From Streptomyces cyaneochromogenes (GTDB lineage Bacteria > Actinomycetota > Actinomycetes > Streptomycetales > Streptomycetaceae), in contig NZ_CP034539.1 in NCBI RefSeq assembly GCF_003963535.1, forward strand, positions 8,680,001 to 8,744,000: a stretch of 64,000 bases of DNA. Reading direction: 5' to 3'. Below, one piece after another: positions 35,645 to 46,400 of the stretch (position 1 is its first letter; the number at the start of each line of letters is the position of its first letter). A program made the position numbers and the translations under genes. The notes beneath the pieces are model-generated. The model did no database searches. It had not been told where the DNA came from and saw nothing but the letters and a program-made list of their open reading frames with translations.

Positions 35645-35729
35645 GTCCGGGTGGCGGAATGGCAGACGCGCTAGCTTGAGGTGCTAGTGCCCTTTATCGG
35701 GCGTGGGGGTTCAAGTCCCCCCTCGGACA
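35645..35729 (+). tRNA. tRNA-Leu (anticodon GAG)
   Basis: An 85-base class II tRNA without encoded CCA. The acceptor stem is GTCCGGG/CTCGGAC with one G-T pair and discriminator A. The anticodon stem CTAGC/GCTAG encloses TTGAGGT, giving anticodon GAG for CUC/CUU. A long variable arm (GTGCCCTTTATCGGGCGT) and the TTCAAGT T-loop are present. It marks the left flank of the biosynthetic cluster. Confidence 0.95.
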
Positions 35730-35750
35730 CTCTCTGCGGAGACAGAAGAA

Positions 35751-35782
35751 CGAGGGCCCCGACCTTGCGGTCGCGGTCCTCG
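35751..35782 (+). terminator. tRNA terminator hairpin
   Basis: CGAGGGCCCCGACC pairs with GGTCGCGGTCCTCG (one mismatch, one wobble) around TTGC, followed by a T-rich ATTCGTTTTCG. Confidence 0.85.
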
Positions 35783-35957
35783 ATTCGTTTTCGCCGGTGA
35801 TCGTTTCCTGATCGGGGCGCCCCTCTTCATCAGAGTCCGACAGGAACGCCCCAGCCGGCCGGAGCTCGAGCGGGCGCGACATGGCACGGTCGACCCCCAG
35901 GGGCCTCGCGTACATGTCACCAACCGTGTGCCTGCCCCGGCCGCTCCGGGAACGTCC

Positions 35958-36491
35958 CTACTTCGGCGCTGCGTTCAGGATCTCCGACAGTTTCGTCATG
36001 CCGCGGGACGTGTGGGACTTGACCGCGCCGACCGAGATGCCCATGGCCTCGGCGATCTCGCCTTCCTTCAGGTCCATCCAGTGCCGCAGGACGAGGGCCT
36101 GGTATTGGCGGCGGGGCAGCGCTCTCAGGGCGGTGACGACCGCCTGCTGCTCGTTGCGCCGGATTGCCTGGTGCTCCGCCGAGTGCACCAGCGGTTCCGC
36201 CACTTGATGGTCGGCGTAGCGGCGGGCGACGATCAGGCGTCTCACCCTCATGCGGCTCAAGTTGCGCACGGTGGCGCGCAGATAGCCGACGGCGCTATTC
36301 ATGGACTGTAACTCGTCCCAATTCTTGTACAGCTGGAAAAATGCCTCGGCGACGATGTCCTCGGCGTCCGCGTCCGCTCCCATCCTTGCGGCGAGCCGCA
36401 GCAGGTCGGCCTGGCTGCTGGAGAAGAGAAGCGCGATGGTCGTTGAACGCTCAGGTTTATTCACGGTACATGGGGTACGTGCTGATGTCAT
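35958..36491 (-). CDS. ECF-type RNA polymerase sigma factor
   Basis: A 177-residue sigma factor. Region 2 is RLAARMGADADAEDIVAEAF through QLYKNWDELQSM and YLRATVRNLSRMRVRR; region 4 is ALRALPRRQYQALVLRHWMD with the helix-turn-helix GEIAEAMGISVGAVKSHTSR. There is no anti-sigma gene beside it and no C-terminal extension, so how it is held inactive is unclear. It is divergent from the first gene of the biosynthetic cluster across a 425-base spacer, which makes it a candidate pathway activator. The ATG at 36491 has only a weak ribosome-binding site. Confidence 0.88.
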   Translation of the reverse strand: MTSARTPCTVNKPERSTTIALLFSSSQADLLRLAARMGADADAEDIVAEAFFQLYKNWDELQSMNSAVGYLRATVRNLSRMRVRRLIVARRYADHQVAEPLVHSAEHQAIRRNEQQAVVTALRALPRRQYQALVLRHWMDLKEGEIAEAMGISVGAVKSHTSRGMTKLSEILNAAPK

Positions 36492-36916
36492 GCCTTGGCG
36501 ACCAGCTCTCGTAAGTGCCCGCGCCCCCGCGGGCGGGCGACTGCGCGATCATCATGCCATGGGGTTCATCGCCCCGGACGAGGGAATTTTTGGACGCTCA
36601 GTTCTCGGCGGAATAAGCGGAACCAGGTGATCCGCCTTCATTTATCATTCGCAATTCGGACATGCCGGATCATGATGATCCGTGGCGTAGATCACTCTTC
36701 TGACTGTGCGTTCGCTGTAAACCGTCTGTGGGGCTCGCGCAACCAAGAGATGTCATGAAGTGCAAGAAGGGCCGCCCATGTGAGGTGAGTGTTCGGGCGT
36801 GCCGAGAAGCGTCGCCCAGTGAGGGATCGGGCGAGTGAAGCCCGCTTGTCGAGCGAGTCGAGTGAGAGCGGGCACGGGGAACTGAGCCGTTCTTTACGGC
36901 TGCACGGGGGATATTC
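36492..36916. promoter_or_regulatory. 425-base divergent promoter region of the biosynthetic cluster
   Basis: No gene is seen. The stretch 36590-36730 is AT-richer than its surroundings. It contains GGAAC at 36609-36613, which resembles an ECF -35 box; a perfect palindrome at 36666-36682; the inverted repeat CCCGCT/AGCGGG at 36841-36871; and a small hairpin AGCCGT-TCTTT-ACGGCT at 36885-36901, immediately before the GGGGG ribosome-binding site of the KAS III-like gene. Confidence 0.5.
36666..36682. promoter_or_regulatory. Perfect 17-bp palindrome (candidate operator)
   Basis: CGGATCAT-G-ATGATCCG is an exact inverted repeat with a one-base centre in the AT-richer part of the divergent spacer. 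It has the form of a dimeric regulator site. No cognate regulator other than the sigma factor is adjacent. Confidence 0.5.
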
Positions 36917-37972
36917 ATGAAAGGCAAATGGCCCATCGCCTTGGAAGCGGCGGCCATATGGACTCCAGAGGGGCGCGAGACCGTCGCCGCGATGGTGGCC
37001 GCGGGCCGGATCACGGCCGAGGAGAGTGAGGGGCTCGGGCTGACCGCCGTCCCGGTGGCCGACGTGCCCGCACCGGACATGGCCGTACGGGCAGCGGAGC
37101 GCGCGCTCGAAGCGGCGGGTCGCGGTGCGCGGGACATCGGTCTGGTGGCGCACGGCTGGCTCTACCACCAGGGACACGACTTCTGGTCGCCCGCCCACTA
37201 CATCGCCGACCGGATCGGCGCCCGGACCGCGTTCCCGGTCGGTGTGCAGCAGTTGTCGAACGCCGGCGCGGCGGCCATCGGGATCGCCGTGGACAAGCTC
37301 GCGGCCGACCCGCGGCTCACGGCTGCCCTGGTCACCACGGCGGACCGCTTCTGCCCGCCGGGATTCGACCGGTGGGCGGCGGACTACGGAGTCGTGTACG
37401 GAGACGCGGGCACCGCGGTCCTCCTGCGCCGCTACGACCCGGCCCGCTCCCGTGCGACGCTGTTGCTGCGATCACTCACCTTCGTGACGGCGGCCGAGTA
37501 CGAGTCGATGTACCGCGGACGCGACGCCTTCAGCCCAGCGCCTCTGTGGCATGGTGGTCGTGTCGATGTCCGTAGGCCCAAGAAGGCCTATCTCGAGATG
37601 CACGGCGGAATCGCGCAATTCAGCGAGTCGGCACGAGAATGTGTGCGTTCCGTGCTGTTGCAGGCACTTGCCGAGGCCGGTGTCGAGCCGCAGGACCCCC
37701 GGATTCGCTGCGTGGCGTTGCCGCGACTGAGTGACGGCGTTCTCGAGATGATGTACCTGCCCGTTCTCGACGGACTGGTGTCGGGCGGCGTCCTGCGTGA
37801 GCGCGAGAACAGCGGACACCTCGGTGCAGGTGACATGCTTGCCAATCTGGCCCACATCTCCTCGAATTCCGAACTTCACCCCGGTGATTTCGCAGTGGTG
37901 ATCGGCGGTGGCGGCGGATTCACCTGGTCCTGCGCTGTGGTGGAAGCCGTCCAGTCGCCCGCTTCTTTCTAA
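36917..37972 (+). CDS. KAS III-like acyltransferase with Ser in place of the catalytic Cys
   Basis: A 351-residue thiolase-fold protein of the KAS III-like group that transfers or condenses acyl groups in antibiotic pathways (CerJ, ChlB3 and DpsC relatives). The signature C-terminus GHLGAGDMLANLAHISSNSE and GGGGGFTWSCAVVE is clear. At the nucleophile position Ser114 replaces Cys (GVQQLSNAGAAAIG), as known for DpsC, and the usual His-containing segment reads RCVALPRLSDGVLEMM with no His. The third residue is probably the Asn or Asp around GHLGAGDM. So it may be a Ser-dependent acyltransferase, a starter-selecting factor or a structural partner. GGGGG lies upstream of ATG. It is the first gene of the putative cluster. 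Confidence 0.85.
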   Translation: MKGKWPIALEAAAIWTPEGRETVAAMVAAGRITAEESEGLGLTAVPVADVPAPDMAVRAAERALEAAGRGARDIGLVAHGWLYHQGHDFWSPAHYIADRIGARTAFPVGVQQLSNAGAAAIGIAVDKLAADPRLTAALVTTADRFCPPGFDRWAADYGVVYGDAGTAVLLRRYDPARSRATLLLRSLTFVTAAEYESMYRGRDAFSPAPLWHGGRVDVRRPKKAYLEMHGGIAQFSESARECVRSVLLQALAEAGVEPQDPRIRCVALPRLSDGVLEMMYLPVLDGLVSGGVLRERENSGHLGAGDMLANLAHISSNSELHPGDFAVVIGGGGGFTWSCAVVEAVQSPASF

Positions 37973-38009
37973 GTTTCGCGTTTTCTCACAAACGTATGAG
38001 AGGTCAGTC

Positions 38010-39359
38010 GTGCCTGAAAGACGAACCGAAGTCTATGACGTCGTCATAAATGGGGCGAGTGTCGCAGGTTGCGCCGCAGCGATTCTCTACGCGCGACGCG
38101 GGGCACGAGTCGCACTGCTGGAACGCCGTTCCGGCATGAGCGCCCACAAGGTGCTGTGCACCCATTACATCCAGGCTTCCGCCTACCCGGTGATGGCCGA
38201 GCTGGGGCTGGCCGAGGCCCTCGACGGCATCGGAGCCGTCCGCAACTCGGCGGACTACTGGACGAAGTGGGGCTGGATCAAGCCCGAGGCGGAGACGGGC
38301 CCCGGGGTCCTGCCGCACGGCTACAGCGTCCGCCGCGAGTCCCTGGACCCGCTGCTTCGGCGCATGGCAGCCGAAACCCCCGGCGTGGACCTGAAGCCGG
38401 GCCACACGGTCAACGAGCTGATCGCCGAGGGCGACAGGGTCGTCGGCGTCGCCGGTACGAGCGCCGAGGGCACCTTCGCCGTGCGGGCCGAGCTCGTCGT
38501 CGGTGCCGACGGCAAGGACTCCACGGTCGCCCGCCTCGCCGGAGCCCCGGCCGAGACGGCGGACAACAACCGATTCAGCTACTTCGCCTACTTCCGCGGG
38601 ATACCTCACCCCGAGGGCCGCAGGTCGGCACGCGTCTACTACCTCGATCCCGACAACGCCTACGTCATGCCCAACGAGGACGGCGTCACGGTCATCGCGG
38701 CCGTGCTCTCCAAGGCGCGGCTCGACGAGTTCCGGGACGACATCGAAGGCGCGTACCGCAACTTCGTACGCTCGCTGCCAGAGGGTCCCGACATCGACAA
38801 GGCCGAGATGATCTCCAAGGTCATCGGCACAGTGAACTATCCGCTCATCTCCCGGCGGCCGAGCGGCTCGGGCTACGCGCTGATCGGCGACGCGGCCCTC
38901 ACCAGCGACCCGCTGTCCGCCGTGGGCTGCGCCTGGGCGATGCAGTCGGCCTCCTGGCTGGTCGGAGCGACGAGTGACGCGCTGCTGGGGAACGGCGAGC
39001 TCGACACCGCCCTCACCGCGTACACCGAACGCCACGCCATGGAAACGGGTGCGCACCATCACCTCATCGCCGACTACGCGCAGGCACGGCCCTTCAACGA
39101 GATCGAAGCGTTCATGTTCGAGGCCGCGGCACGCGACAGCCGCCTGGCCCAGCACTTCCACACCTTCGGCTCGCGCCTGATGACCCTGGAGGATTTCATG
39201 GCGCCCGACGTCGTCGCCCACGCGGAGAAGGTGAACGGCTGGAGCCTGTCCGAGGAGACACTGCGCTCCCTCGCCGAAGGGCCACCCGTGGCCGAGGCGC
39301 ACACGGCCGGCCACGGCACCACATCCGCGGTCGCCGGCACCGAGGGAGGTGCCCGATGA
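38010..39359 (+). CDS. FAD-dependent oxidoreductase/monooxygenase (PHBH fold)
   Basis: A 449-residue flavoprotein. The FAD-binding GxGxxG-type motif is varied (VVINGASVAGCAAAILYARR), the ribose-binding Glu is in VALLERRSG, and the second FAD motif is YALIGDAALTSDPLSAVGCA. The segment VGADGKDSTVARLAG is the DG fingerprint of aromatic or polyketide hydroxylases. The start is GTG 38010, preceded by GAGAGG, because ATG 37996 is out of frame. The protein overlaps the next gene in ATGA. Role: hydroxylation, dehydrogenation or halogenation-type chemistry on the cluster's intermediate; the WxWxIP motif of halogenases is not seen. Confidence 0.85.
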   Translation: MPERRTEVYDVVINGASVAGCAAAILYARRGARVALLERRSGMSAHKVLCTHYIQASAYPVMAELGLAEALDGIGAVRNSADYWTKWGWIKPEAETGPGVLPHGYSVRRESLDPLLRRMAAETPGVDLKPGHTVNELIAEGDRVVGVAGTSAEGTFAVRAELVVGADGKDSTVARLAGAPAETADNNRFSYFAYFRGIPHPEGRRSARVYYLDPDNAYVMPNEDGVTVIAAVLSKARLDEFRDDIEGAYRNFVRSLPEGPDIDKAEMISKVIGTVNYPLISRRPSGSGYALIGDAALTSDPLSAVGCAWAMQSASWLVGATSDALLGNGELDTALTAYTERHAMETGAHHHLIADYAQARPFNEIEAFMFEAAARDSRLAQHFHTFGSRLMTLEDFMAPDVVAHAEKVNGWSLSEETLRSLAEGPPVAEAHTAGHGTTSAVAGTEGGAR

Positions 39360-40372
39360 CTCCGCCGACGACGGTCCGCACGCACCGGGAACTCTGGGAC
39401 GCCTGGTCCCAGCTGTGGAACGGTGACTACGCCCTCGCGGACGACATCCTCTCGCGCACCATACGGGTCAACATTCCCCAGCACGGCATGCCCGACGCCG
39501 AGACCCTCTGCGACGGTCCCCGGGTCGCGTCGTGGATCGCCGCGTTCCGCTCGTCCTTCGACGACGACGCGGGCATCACGGGAGAACTCGGTCCGTTCAT
39601 CGTGGGCGACTACGCCATAGGCCGCTGGGTCTTCCGGGGCACCTGGCAGGGAGGACGCCCGGCCACCGCCACCGTGGCCCCGGGAACCGAGGTGGAGTTC
39701 CGGGGCGTGGACATCCTGCGCTTCGAGGACGGCCGCATCGCCGAGTACTGGCTCTCGGACGACCAACTCGACCTCTACGCCCAACTGGGCGCCATCGGCG
39801 ACACCTCCACCGTTCCCGACGCGGAACCGGCACCCGGACAGCTGCGCCGGCGGGTGGCCGAACTGCCCGAGGAAGCCGGACGCAGGCTGCTCCTGGAGCA
39901 GGTGCTCGACGCCGCCGCCGATGCCGCGGAGAGCGAAGAGCTGCGCGGGGCTTCCGGCGACGAGAGCTTCCTCGAACTCGGTGTCAACTCCCTGGTGGCC
40001 GTGGCACTGAGCCAGGCGGTCAGTGAACTGGCAGGACTCTCGCTGCCCCGCACGATGGTCTTCGACCAGCCGACGCCCCGTGCGCTGGCCGACCACCTCT
40101 GGATGCGGCTCACCCACACCCACGACGGCTCCTCCCCGTCGGCGCGAGACGCGCTGAGCAGTCTCGAGATCGCCGCAAGCGAGCTGACGGACGACAGTGA
40201 CCCGGACGGCGCGATCCGCGCAGAGCTGGTGAAGCGGCTGAACGTCCTGCTCGGCCGACTGGATCCGGCCCCGGGTTCCGGCACCGGAGCGCAGGGCCTG
40301 GAGTCGGCGTCGCCCCAGGAGCTGTTCGCCTATCTGGACTCCAGGCTCAAGCCGGCCGAGAACGCTGGTTGA
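39356..40372 (+). CDS. NTF2/SnoaL-like domain fused to acyl carrier protein with C-terminal docking segment
   Basis: A 338-residue protein of unusual layout. Residues 1-150 form an NTF2/SnoaL-like cone (RELWDAWSQLWNGDYALADD, ATVAPGTEVEFRGVDILRFE, IAEYWLSDDQLDLYAQLGAI). Residues about 165-260 are a carrier domain with LELGVNSLVAVALSQAV; the Ser should take phosphopantetheine though an Asn replaces the usual Asp. The C-terminus (AELVKRLNVLLGRLDP and SPQELFAYLDSRL) looks like a modular-PKS docking helix and end. The next gene is a one-module PKS with an N-terminal coiled coil, so this protein probably delivers the starter acyl group to it. ATGA overlap with the FAD gene. Confidence 0.82.
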   Translation: MTPPTTVRTHRELWDAWSQLWNGDYALADDILSRTIRVNIPQHGMPDAETLCDGPRVASWIAAFRSSFDDDAGITGELGPFIVGDYAIGRWVFRGTWQGGRPATATVAPGTEVEFRGVDILRFEDGRIAEYWLSDDQLDLYAQLGAIGDTSTVPDAEPAPGQLRRRVAELPEEAGRRLLLEQVLDAAADAAESEELRGASGDESFLELGVNSLVAVALSQAVSELAGLSLPRTMVFDQPTPRALADHLWMRLTHTHDGSSPSARDALSSLEIAASELTDDSDPDGAIRAELVKRLNVLLGRLDPAPGSGTGAQGLESASPQELFAYLDSRLKPAENAG

Positions 40373-40455
40373 TCCCCGGGGCGCCCCGCTCCGCTGCGGG
40401 ACGGGCCGCCCCGACCCTTCATCACCCCACCATGCCTAGCGAAGAGAAGCCGAGC

Positions 40456-43400
40456 ATGCCCAACCAGAACGTGTCCGACGAGAACCTGTCCAACGAAGCG
40501 CGGCTGCTGCAGTACCTCCAACGTACGACCGCGGAACTCGACCGGGTCGAGGCCCGGCTGAGGAACGTCACCGAGCGGGACACCGAACCCCTGGCCGTCG
40601 TCGGTATGAGCTGCCGGTTCCCCGGCGGAGTGAGCTCACCGGACGAGCTCTGGCAGCTGGTGGACGAGGGCCGGGACGCCATCACCGGATTCCCCACCGA
40701 CCGGGGCTGGGATCTCGAGAACCTGTACGACCCCGACCCGGAGAGCATCGGCAAGAGCTATGTCCGCGAGGGCGGTTTCCTCCACGACGCCGCCGACTTC
40801 GACCCCGCCTTCTTCGGCATCTCACCGCGCGAGGCCGTCACCGTCGATCCCCAGCAGCGGCTGCTGCTGGAGACCACGTGGGAGGCGTTCGAGCAGGCCG
40901 GTATCGTCCCCGACACCCTCAGGGGCAGCGACACCGGAGTATTCGTCGGGATCATGTTCGACGAGTACGGTCTGCGCTTCCTCAAGACGCCCATCGAGGG
41001 CTTCGACGGCTACCTCGGCGTGGGCAGCGCGGGCAGCGTGGCATCGGGCCGCATCTCCTACTCGTTCGGCTTCGACGGGCCCGCCGTGACCGTCAACACG
41101 GCGTGCTCCTCCTCGCTGGTGGCCCTTCACATGGCCGGGCAGTCCCTGCGCCGTGGGGAGTGCTCCCTCGCCGTGGTCAGCGGCGTGATGCTGATGGCCA
41201 CCCCCTTCTCCTTCACGGAGTTCAGCCGGCAGCGCGGCCTCGCTCCCGACGGCCGTGCCAAGTCCTACGCCGCCGGCGCGGACGGCACGTCCTGGGCCGA
41301 GGGCGTGGGTTCGCTGATCGTGGAGCGGCTCTCCGACGCACGGCGCCGCGGCCACCGGGTCCTCGCCGTGGTGCGGGGCTCGGCCGTCAACCAGGACGGG
41401 GCGAGCAACGGGCTGACCGCCCCGCACGGTCCCTCCCAGGAGAAGCTGATCCGTGAGGCGCTGGCGAACGCCGGGCTCAAGGCGAGCGATGTCGACGCCG
41501 TCGAGGGGCACGGCACCGGCACGAAGCTCGGGGACCCCATCGAAGCCAACGCGCTGCTGGCCACCTACGGCCAGGGACGCGAGGGGCGGCCGCTGTGGCT
41601 GGGCTCGCTGAAGTCCAACGTCGGTCACACCCAGTCGGCCGCGGGCATCGGCGGCATCATCAAGATGGTCAAGGCCATGGAGCACGGCCGGCTGCCCAGA
41701 ACGCTGCACGTGGACGCGCCGAGCCCGCATGTCGACTGGGCCGGCGGGGACGTACGGCTCCTCACCGAACCGGTGGACTGGCCCGCCTCCGAGCGGGTGC
41801 GCCGGGCCGGCATCTCCAGCTTCGGCATCAGCGGAACCAACGCCCACGTCATCATCGAGGAGCCGTCCGCCGCCGACGGGGCCGCCACGGCCGCCGAGCC
41901 GGGGGAGCGACCGAAGGCGCCCGAGGGACAGGTGATCCCCTGGCTGCTGTCCGGCCGCGGCGCCGAGGCGCTGCGTGCCCAGGCCCGCAACCTCCTGGCG
42001 GCCGTCGACGGCAAGGACCCCCTCGACGTCGCCTACTCCCTCGCCACCACGCGCACCGCGATGGAGCACCGCGCCGTTCTCACCGGCAGTGACGGCGACG
42101 AGCTGCTGCACGCCCTCAAGGCGCTGGCCGACGGCGCCCCGGCCCCGCAGACCGTCCGCGGACAGACCCGGAGTTCCGGGCGGACGGCGTTCCTCTTCAC
42201 CGGCCAGGGCAGCCAGCGGCTCGGTATGGGGCGCACCCTCTACGCCACGCAACCCCGCTTCGCCGAGGCCTTCGACGCGGTGTGCGAGGCACTGGACGCG
42301 CACCTCGCCCGGCCGCTCCGCCAGGTCGTCTTCGCCGAGTCGGACCCCGAAGGACTCCTGGACCGGACCGAGTTCACCCAGCCCGCGCTGTTCGCCATCG
42401 AGGTGGCGCTGTTCCGGCTGCTGGAGGCGTGGGGCCTGCGGCCCGACTTCGTCACCGGCCACTCCGTCGGCGAGATCGCCGCGGCGCATGTCGCCGGTGT
42501 GCTGTCGCTGCCGGACGCGGCCGAGCTGGTCGCGGCCAGGGGCAGGCTGATGCAGAACCTGCCCGGCGGTGGCGCGATGTTCGCCGTCCAGGCCACCGAG
42601 GAGGAAGCCCGGCAAGCGCTCGCCGGCGCCGAGGACCGAGCCTCCATCGCGGCGCTCAACGGCCCGTCCTCGCTGGTCCTCTCCGGCGACGAGGACGTCG
42701 TGGCCGCCGTCGCGGCACGCTTCGAGCGGGAGGGCCGTAAGACCAAGCGGCTCGTGGTCAGCCACGCCTTCCACTCCCCGCACATGGACGGCATGCTCGA
42801 GGAGTTCGGCACCGTCGTGAAGAGCCTGACCTTCGCGGCCCCGGCGATCCCCCTGATCTCCGACGTCACCGGTGAAATGGCCGGGCAGGACGTGCTCGGC
42901 CGGCCCGAGTACTGGGTGCGGCACGTGCGCGAGGCCGTGCGTTTCAGCGATGCCGTGGCCACACTGCGCGCGCAGCGGGTCGCCACCTTCGTGGAACTCG
43001 GCCCCGACGCGACCCTCTCCGCCATGACCCGCCAGTGCCTCGGCGACGACCAGGACGCCCTGGTCGTACCGCTGCTGCGCCGGGACAGGCCCGAGCCCGC
43101 CGGTCTCACCGCCGCCCTGGCCGAGCTGCACGTACGAGGCGTGTCCGCGAACTGGGAGGCGTTCTTCGCGGGACTCGGCGCACGCCGGGTGGACCTGCCC
43201 ACCTACGCCTTCCAGCGGCAGCGCTACTGGCTCGACGAGCCCCCGGTCGAGGGCGACGTCTCCTCCGCCGGTCTCACCTCGGCGGGCCATCCGCTGCTCG
43301 GTGCCGTCACCACCCTTGCCGCCGGTGACACAGCCGTCCTCAGCGGCCGTCTCTCCCGGCAGACCCATCCGTGGCTCGCGGACCACGTCGTTCACGACAC

Positions 43401-46400
43401 GACTCTGGTTCCCGGTACGGCGCTGCTGGAGCTGGCCGTCCGGGCCGGTGCCCATCTCGGGCACGAGACCGTCGAGGAGCTGACGCTCCAGGAGCCGATG
43501 ATCCTCCCCGAGCAGGGCGCCGTCCGCATCCAGGTGATCGTCGGCGCTCCGGAGGAGGACGGCCACCGTTCGGTGCACCTGTACTCGAGGCCGGACGGTT
43601 CCGACGCCGGGGACGACGACGAGGCGTGGACCCTGCACGCGGCCGGCCGGCTCACCCAGCCCGGAACGTCCTCGCCGCAGACCGGTCTGGCGCAGTGGCC
43701 GCCGCACGACGCCACGGAGGTGGAGCTCGACGGCCTCTACGACCGGCTGGCCGACAGCGGCTTCGCCTACGGCCCGGCGTTCCAGGCCCTGAGCGCGGTG
43801 TGGCGCCGAGACGACGAACTGTTCGCCCAGGTGGACCTGCCCGCCGAAGAGGCGGCTCAGGCGGGGGACTTCGGACTCCACCCCGCTCTGCTCGACGCCG
43901 CGCTGCACGCCCTGGCCTGGGAGGACCTGCGCGACGGCACGCCCTCGGGACGGCTGCCGTTCTCCTGGAACGGGGTGCGGCTGCACGCCGTCGGGGCTTC
44001 CTCGCTGCGGGTTCGTTACACAGGGCAGGACGCCGGGTCGGTCACGCTGACCGCTGCGGACCCCGAAGGCAACCCCGTCGTCACCGTCGACGCCTTCGTC
44101 TCCCGGCCCGTCTCGGGAGAGCAGTTGGGCAAGGGGCGCAGGGCCGCTGCCGACGGGCTCTTCCAGGTGGACTGGACAGCGCTCCCCGCCCCCGCCGGGA
44201 CCGCCACCGCGACCGCCACGGTGAGTACCTTCGCTTCCCCGACGGCCTTGCTGGAGGCGCTCGCCGCCGGTGAGTTCACTGCCGGGGACGCCGTGGTGAA
44301 CTGCGTGCCGGCCCCCGCTGGAGAGCTCACCCAGGTGCTGCGGCAGACCACCGGACAGGTGCTGGAGCTGCTGCGGACGTGGCTGGCCGACGGCCCCGAA
44401 ACCCCGTCCCGGCTGGTGCTGGTGACCCGGCGCGCCGTGGCCGCCGGACCCGACGAGGACGTCCTCGACCTGGCGGCGGCCCCCATATGGGGCCTGGTCC
44501 GCTCCGCCCAGTCCGAGGCGCCCGGCCGCTTCGTCCTGGTCGACGGCGACGGCGACGAACCCATGCCGGACCAGCCCGTCACACCCGGGTCCGCATGGGC
44601 TGCGGCACTGGCATCGGGCGAGCCCCAACTGGCGCTGCGCTCGGGCACGTTCCTCACCCCCCGTCTGGCGCGGGCCGCACATTCCGGTGCCGTCGCGACG
44701 GACCCGGCCGCCTGGCAGGGCACCGTACTGATCACCGGAGGCACCGGAGAGCTCGGCGCGCTGCTGGCCCGTCATCTGACGACCGAGCACGGCGCACGCC
44801 GGCTGATGCTGACGAGCCGTTCCGGACCCGACGCCCCCGGCGCCGCGGAACTCGTCGAGGAACTGCGGGAACTGGGCGCGGACGTCACCGTGGCCGCCTG
44901 CGACGTCGGCGACCGGGAGTCGCTGGCCGCGCTGCTCGGCACGATTCCGGCCGAACACCCGCTGTCCGCGGTGGTGCACACCGCGGGTGTCCTCGACGAC
45001 GGGATCATCACCTCGATCACGCCGGAGCGCCTCGACAAGGTGCTGCGCCCGAAGGCGGACGCCGCCCTCCACCTCCACGAACTCACCCGGGGCGCCGACC
45101 TGAAGGCCTTCGTGCTGTTCTCGTCCGTCGCCGGCACGCTGGGCAGCCCGGGCCAGGGCAGCTACGCGGCGGGCAACACCTTCCTGGACGCCCTGGCGCA
45201 GCACCGCGCCGCCCAGGGGCTGCCGGCGACCTCGCTGGCCTGGGGCATGTGGCAGCCGAGCGGCGGCATGGCCGGCACGCTCGGGGCGGCGGACCTCAAG
45301 CGGATGGAGCGCTACGGCGTCCTGGCGATCTCCCCCGAGCAGGGCACGGCGCTCTTCGACGACGCGTGCGGGAACGGACGCGCCGTCATGGTGCCGGTGC
45401 GGCTGGACCGTAAGGCGCTGCGCACCTCGGGTTCGTCCCTGCCGCCACTGCTGCGCGGACTCGTCCGCACCGCGGCGCGGCGCGCCGGTGCGGGATCCGC
45501 CGTGTCGGAGGGCCGAGCCGAGACGACGCTGCGCGACAAGCTGGCAGGGCTCACCGGTGAGGAACGCCTCAAGGCGGTCACCGAGGCCGTGTCGAGCGCG
45601 GTCGCGGGCGTGCTCGGCCACGACAGCGCCGACGCGGTCGATGCCGGGACGTCGTTCCGGGACCTGGGGTTCGATTCGCTGACCTCGCTGGAGCTGCGCA
45701 ACGCGGTGAACCAGGCGACCGGGCTGCGCCTGCCGGCCACGGCGGTCTTCGACCACCCGACACCGACCCAGCTCGCGGCCTTCGTCGACGGGGAGTTGGG
45801 GGACATCGCCGAAGGCGCCTCCGCCGCCGGCCGGCACGGCGGCGACACCCTGGTCACCCTGTTCCGGGAGGCCCACGAGCGCGGGCGGCTGGGCGATGCG
45901 GTCGACCTGCTGGTCACCGCGTCCCGGCTGCGCCCGGCCTTCGACGAGGGCACGTCACTGCCGGCGTTCCCGGAGCCCAGCGGCTCCGCGGACGGACCCG
46001 TGGTCGTGTGCTTCCCCTCGATGATCGCGATCTCCGGCCCACAGGAGTACGCCGCGTTCACCTCGGCGCTGACGGGCCACGCCGTCTCCGTCCCCGCCCT
46101 GCCCGGGTTCTCCCGCGGCGAGGAGCTTCCGGGGTCGCTCGCCGCCCTGATCGACGCCCAGGCGCAGGCCGCGCTGGACCTGGCCGGCGACCGAGGGCTG
46201 GTGCTGCTCGGCCGGTCCACCGGCGGCTGGATCGCCCATGCGGTCGCGCAGCGACTGGTGGAGCGCGACGCCGCGCCGCAGGCCGTGGTACTGCTCGACA
46301 CCCTGGCCTGCCCGCTGGATCTGGCGGACCTGTCGATGGTCGCGGACCAGATGCTCGCTCCGGAGAGCAGCGTCTGGATGGACGACGACCGGCTGATCGC

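Noticed and set aside
35645..35729. tRNA-Leu as an integration site for the biosynthetic cluster
   Set aside because: I saw no second copy of the tRNA 3' end near the right edge of the cluster and no integrase gene, so a mobile island is not supported.
40369..40455. Longer N-terminus of the PKS from TTG 40369 or ATG 40432
   Set aside because: No ribosome-binding site ahead of either; the Pro/Ala-rich extra residues precede the normal docking coiled coil.
40822..45876. 1684-residue ORF on the minus strand opposite the PKS
   Set aside because: It mirrors the GC-rich codon pattern of the PKS gene, has no family motifs and lies wholly inside a strongly supported gene.
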